Part shown: positions 6,675 to 9,014 of the stretch, in pieces
Numbering within the stretch: the first letter of the stretch is position 1
Layout of the letters: the number at the start of each line of letters is the position of its first letter
Source of the DNA: Chryseosolibacter sp040902445
GTDB taxonomy: Bacteria; Bacteroidota; Bacteroidia; Cytophagales; Cyclobacteriaceae
Assembly (NCBI GenBank): GCA_040902445.1
Contig: JBBDXJ010000029.1
Coordinates: 1-9,014 of the forward strand
Direction: 5' to 3'
DNA: 9,014 nt
Translations under genes and position numbers: made by a program
The notes under the pieces: generated by a model
Database searches by the model: none
What the model saw: only the letters and a program-made list of their open reading frames with translations
Told to the model about the DNA's origin: nothing

Positions 6675-8027
6675 ATGAGTGCTATAAAGAGATCTAAACT
6701 TCCACCAGGACCGAAGCCGAAAATTCCTTTAGGTCATTTATTCAGTTTCCGCCGGGACAGTATTGGCTTCTTAAGAAAAATCGCTGATGAGTATGGTGAC
6801 ATCGTGCACTTCAAAATTGGACCGATCCGAATTGTCCTTCTTAATCACCCGGATCTTATCAAAGAAGTACTCACCACACAACATGGTAATTTTACCAAGG
6901 GCCGGCCCTTGGAAATGGCAAAGGAACTTTTGGGTGAGGGTCTTCTGACGAGTGAGGGTGAATTCCATAAGCGTCAGTCCCGTATGATTCAGCCGGCGTT
7001 TCATCGCAATATGATCGAATCCTATACACCTGCGATGACGAAATGTATTACGCAACTTATGAATGGCTGGCAGGATGGTATGCGGGTTGATATGAAAGAT
7101 GAAATGACGAAGTTGAGCGTGGCGATCGCCGGAAGGACGTTTTTCGATGCGGACGTGGAAAAGGAAGCCCCGGAAATTATTCAGGCGCTGGATACCGCCA
7201 CGAGCCTGTTTGGAAGGATTCCTTTACCTTTTTCGGAATGGTTACTTAAACTTCCCCTCTCAGGCACACGTCGGTTCTACAAAGCTAAAGCGAGGCTGGA
7301 TGAAACTATCTATAGAATGATTGACGAACGTCGGCGCAACAAAGTGGACAATGGAGACCTGCTCTCTTTACTACTCCGTTCGCAAGATGAAAAAGGTGAC
7401 GGGGAAGGGATGAGCGATCAACAAGTGAGGGATGAGGCTCTCACACTTTTTCTGACGGCATTCGATACAACTTCTACTGCTCTCACCTGGACTTGGTATC
7501 TTCTTTCGCAAAATCCCAAAGCGGAAGCGGAATTGCATGAAGAGCTTGATCGTGTACTAAGAGGTCGGTTACCAACGGTGGAAGATCTTGCCCAACTAAA
7601 GTACACACGAATGGCGTTCGGTGAATCGATGCGGATTTACCCTCCCTCTTACATCATCCCCCGTCAGGCACTGCGAGATTTTCCAATTGATAAATATATT
7701 GTGCCCCGTGGCACCATCGTTCTTATAAGTCCGTATTTGATACATCATGATTCCCGGTTCCATCCGGACCCGGAGAAATTCAACCCTCATGCGTGGGAGA
7801 AACATTCACATGGTCAGCATTCGAAATATGAGTATTTCCCGTTTAGCAGAGGTCCACGATCATGCATTGGTGAACCCTTCGCCTGGATGGAAGGGATACT
7901 TGTGCTCGCTTCCATTGCACAATTATGGCGTATAAGTCTAGTCCCAGATCATCGAGTTGAGCTACTTCCGCTCATTAATCTGCGTCCCAAGTATGGCATG
8001 ATGATGACGCTTCATCGCAGAAAATAA
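6675..8027 (+). CDS. Cytochrome P450 monooxygenase
   Basis: A complete 450-residue haem-thiolate monooxygenase. The haem-binding signature FSRGPRSCIG (390-399) fits FxxGxRxCxG exactly, with Cys397 as iron ligand. The K-helix ExxR is Glu317-Arg320 (ESMR), followed by IYPPSYIIPR. The FNPHAW region (369-374) is the usual PERF-like segment. The I-helix reads TAFDTT (261-266) and keeps the acid and threonine needed for oxygen activation, though the usual glycine is Ala262. The C-helix reads FHKRQSR (97-103), where Trp is commoner in the first position. The N-terminus is a proline-rich LPPGPKPKIPLG with no membrane helix, so the enzyme is probably cytosolic and needs separate redox partners, none of which are encoded here. 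The overall pattern resembles bacterial P450s related to fatty-acid and terpene hydroxylases. The start at 6675 is supported because the nearby ATG at 6671 soon hits a stop. It probably hydroxylates the polyketide or its acyl chain; this is inference from context. Confidence 0.97.
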   Translation: MSAIKRSKLPPGPKPKIPLGHLFSFRRDSIGFLRKIADEYGDIVHFKIGPIRIVLLNHPDLIKEVLTTQHGNFTKGRPLEMAKELLGEGLLTSEGEFHKRQSRMIQPAFHRNMIESYTPAMTKCITQLMNGWQDGMRVDMKDEMTKLSVAIAGRTFFDADVEKEAPEIIQALDTATSLFGRIPLPFSEWLLKLPLSGTRRFYKAKARLDETIYRMIDERRRNKVDNGDLLSLLLRSQDEKGDGEGMSDQQVRDEALTLFLTAFDTTSTALTWTWYLLSQNPKAEAELHEELDRVLRGRLPTVEDLAQLKYTRMAFGESMRIYPPSYIIPRQALRDFPIDKYIVPRGTIVLISPYLIHHDSRFHPDPEKFNPHAWEKHSHGQHSKYEYFPFSRGPRSCIGEPFAWMEGILVLASIAQLWRISLVPDHRVELLPLINLRPKYGMMMTLHRRK

Positions 8028-8037
8028 AAGGAGTGAT
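8028..8037 (+). promoter_or_regulatory. Ribosome binding site that fixes the start of the transferase gene
   Basis: AAGGAGTGAT directly follows the P450 stop and matches the 16S anti-Shine-Dalgarno complement apart from one missing G. A GTG at 8033 opens the same frame but overlaps this site, so it cannot be the start codon served by it. The in-frame ATG at 8048 is 10 bases after the end of the site and is the better start. This is the clearest ribosome site in the window. Confidence 0.7.
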
Positions 8038-8047
8038 TTCATTAAAT

Positions 8048-8803
8048 ATGATTACTGATGAATTACAATGGCGTCGGGCAATTCCTGGGAAATTGAACAG
8101 TTCAAATGAGGTTCATGTTTGGCGAGTGTTCCTGGATTTAACCACACTTGAAATTGAAAGCCTGCTAGGAATTCTTTCAGCTGACGAATTGGCAAGATCT
8201 GGGCGGTTTCGCTTCGAACGAGATCAAAATAGATTCATTGTGGCTCGTGGGATTCTACGTAAGATCCTTGGCTGCTACCTTAGGAAGAACCCGCGTGAGA
8301 TCCGTTTTGAATATACCTCTCACGGTAAACCGGTACTTGCAGCTAACTCCGGTTACGATACCCTCTGTTTTAACCTGTCGCACTCCGACGCATTCGCACT
8401 TTACGCTGTTACGCGCGGCCGGAACATTGGCATTGACATCGAGCGCGTACGCGATGATGTTGCTGTCGGGCAGATTGCCCAGAGATTCTTCTCACAGGGC
8501 GAGATCAGTTCACTTGAGAGGATTCATAAAAACAAGCGGTCCGAACTATTCTTTCAATACTGGACAAGAAAAGAAGCATTTCTTAAGGCCATGGGCCAGG
8601 GGGTTTCCTTTCCGATGGAACAGCTTGATGTCTCATTACAAAGTGGAAGGGTTTTGTCGCCTATTACTTTGCTAGGCGATAATAGAGAAAGTTCGTGTTG
8701 GTATGGACAGGATTTGTTTCCCGGTCGTGGTTATGCTGCCGCAATTGCGGTTGAGGGAGGTGATTGGGATCTTTCGTGTTGGCATTATTCTGTTGAGGCA
8801 TAA
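8048..8803 (+). CDS. Sfp-type 4'-phosphopantetheinyl transferase
   Basis: This enzyme moves the phosphopantetheine arm of coenzyme A onto the serine of carrier proteins, turning apo-ACP into its active form. From the ATG at 8048 it has 251 residues, about the size of Sfp/Gsp-type enzymes. Visible motifs are: ARGILRKIL (66-74); YTSHGKPVL (89-97); FNLSHSD (108-114); IGIDIERV (127-134) with metal-binding Asp130 and Glu132; and YWTRKEAFLKAMGQG (171-185) with Lys175, Glu176 and Lys180. An in-frame GTG 15 bases upstream overlaps the ribosome site and is less likely to be the start. It is the last gene of the rightward operon, 20 bases after the P450 stop. The obvious target in the window is the ACP at the start of the PKS, together with carriers further along that protein. 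Placing it in the cluster suggests a dedicated activator rather than the housekeeping AcpS type. Confidence 0.96.
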   Translation: MITDELQWRRAIPGKLNSSNEVHVWRVFLDLTTLEIESLLGILSADELARSGRFRFERDQNRFIVARGILRKILGCYLRKNPREIRFEYTSHGKPVLAANSGYDTLCFNLSHSDAFALYAVTRGRNIGIDIERVRDDVAVGQIAQRFFSQGEISSLERIHKNKRSELFFQYWTRKEAFLKAMGQGVSFPMEQLDVSLQSGRVLSPITLLGDNRESSCWYGQDLFPGRGYAAAIAVEGGDWDLSCWHYSVEA

Positions 8804-9014
8804 GCATTCGTAATATTATTGTCGGGGTTGGTTTTGTGCATTGCATGGTTTGACCGCTATTTGACGAAACCAAACACGAAAATTTCGCTCTATTGCTATG
8901 AAGCTCTTCATCACAGGGAGGTATCAAGCTTCGGCAGGGCAGGCTACCAACTGAGTGGCTTCGAATGCAGTTGTTGCAAAAACAAAAACCTGAGCTTACC
9001 TCAGGCTTTACGTG
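8804..9014. other. Non-coding tail after the rightward operon
   Basis: No convincing gene lies here. An 18-codon frame at 8898-8954 lacks a ribosome site, and the 87-codon minus frame crossing into the transferase gene is low-complexity and looks like a shadow. TTGGTTTTG (8828-8836) and CGAAACCAA (8865-8873) can pair over a 28-base loop with one G-T wobble, but there is no T-run after them. I see no clear rightward terminator directly behind the transferase gene. The stretch ends in the minus-strand terminator at 8978-9005. Confidence 0.6.
8978..9005 (-). terminator. Rho-independent terminator for a convergent gene beyond the right edge
   Basis: Read on the minus strand, CCTGAG (9005-9000) pairs exactly with CTCAGG (8994-8989) around the five-base loop GTAAG. 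TTTTTGTT and further Ts down to 8978 follow at once. This is a standard stem plus U-run. On the plus strand the stem is followed only by CTTTACG, so it would terminate rightward transcripts poorly. It therefore most likely ends a leftward gene that lies outside the window. Confidence 0.75.

Noticed and set aside
8664..8927. 87-codon minus-strand open frame overlapping the end of the transferase gene
   Set aside because: It is rich in Asn, Gln, Pro and Thr without any motif, runs antisense to a well-supported gene, and has no ribosome site. It is best read as a shadow frame.
8898..8954. 18-codon plus-strand frame starting MKLFITGRYQ after the transferase gene
   Set aside because: It has no ribosome site before the ATG and is too short to separate from chance.
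8944..8970. tRNA-like words: CTCAGTTGGTAG on the minus strand (8955-8944) and CTTCGAAT on the plus strand near 8960
   Set aside because: The D-loop-like word has no pairing stem around it, the T-loop-like word is on the other strand and its flanks do not pair, and no cloverleaf can be built.
1..9014. Insertion sequences, transposase remnants, CRISPR arrays or attachment sites
   Set aside because: I saw no transposase-like frame, no regularly spaced repeats and no terminal inverted repeats with target duplications. The only repeats are the short ones listed.

Overview
This 9 kb window lies inside a bacterial secondary-metabolite cluster that appears to make a fatty-acid-primed polyketide. Five genes are complete and a sixth, a modular polyketide synthase (PKS), runs off the left edge. 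The genes form two divergent operons that share a 260-base control region (about 4363-4622). The organism cannot be named from the sequence. Genes are closely spaced, there is at least one good Shine-Dalgarno site, a clear rho-independent terminator lies at the right edge, and base composition looks moderate (mid-forties percent G+C by eye). These point to a bacterium, but not to a high-GC actinomycete or myxobacterium.

Leftward operon (minus strand, in order of transcription): a stand-alone fatty acyl-AMP ligase (4362 to 2644); one base later, a luciferase-like flavin-dependent monooxygenase (2642 to 1344); and after 93 bases, a type I PKS that starts with an acyl carrier protein (ACP) domain followed by a ketosynthase (1250 to beyond base 1). 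A ligase next to an ACP-ketosynthase start is the known logic for loading a fatty acid onto a PKS: the ligase makes acyl-AMP, passes the acyl group to the phosphopantetheine arm of the ACP, and the ketosynthase extends it.

Rightward operon (plus strand): a 679-residue protein built of two ketoacyl-ACP synthase III (KAS III) folds (4623-6662), a cytochrome P450 (6675-8027) and an Sfp-type phosphopantetheinyl transferase (8048-8803). The transferase would activate the carrier domains of the PKS. The P450 and the flavin monooxygenase are probable tailoring oxidases. The first KAS III half keeps its Cys-His-Asn triad, while the second half has lost all three residues. This is the most unusual thing in the window.

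The divergent control region holds three separate inverted repeats that may be operators or RNA hairpins. The last 211 bases contain no convincing gene. They end in a terminator oriented for the minus strand, so a convergent gene probably lies just beyond the right edge and marks the end of the rightward operon.
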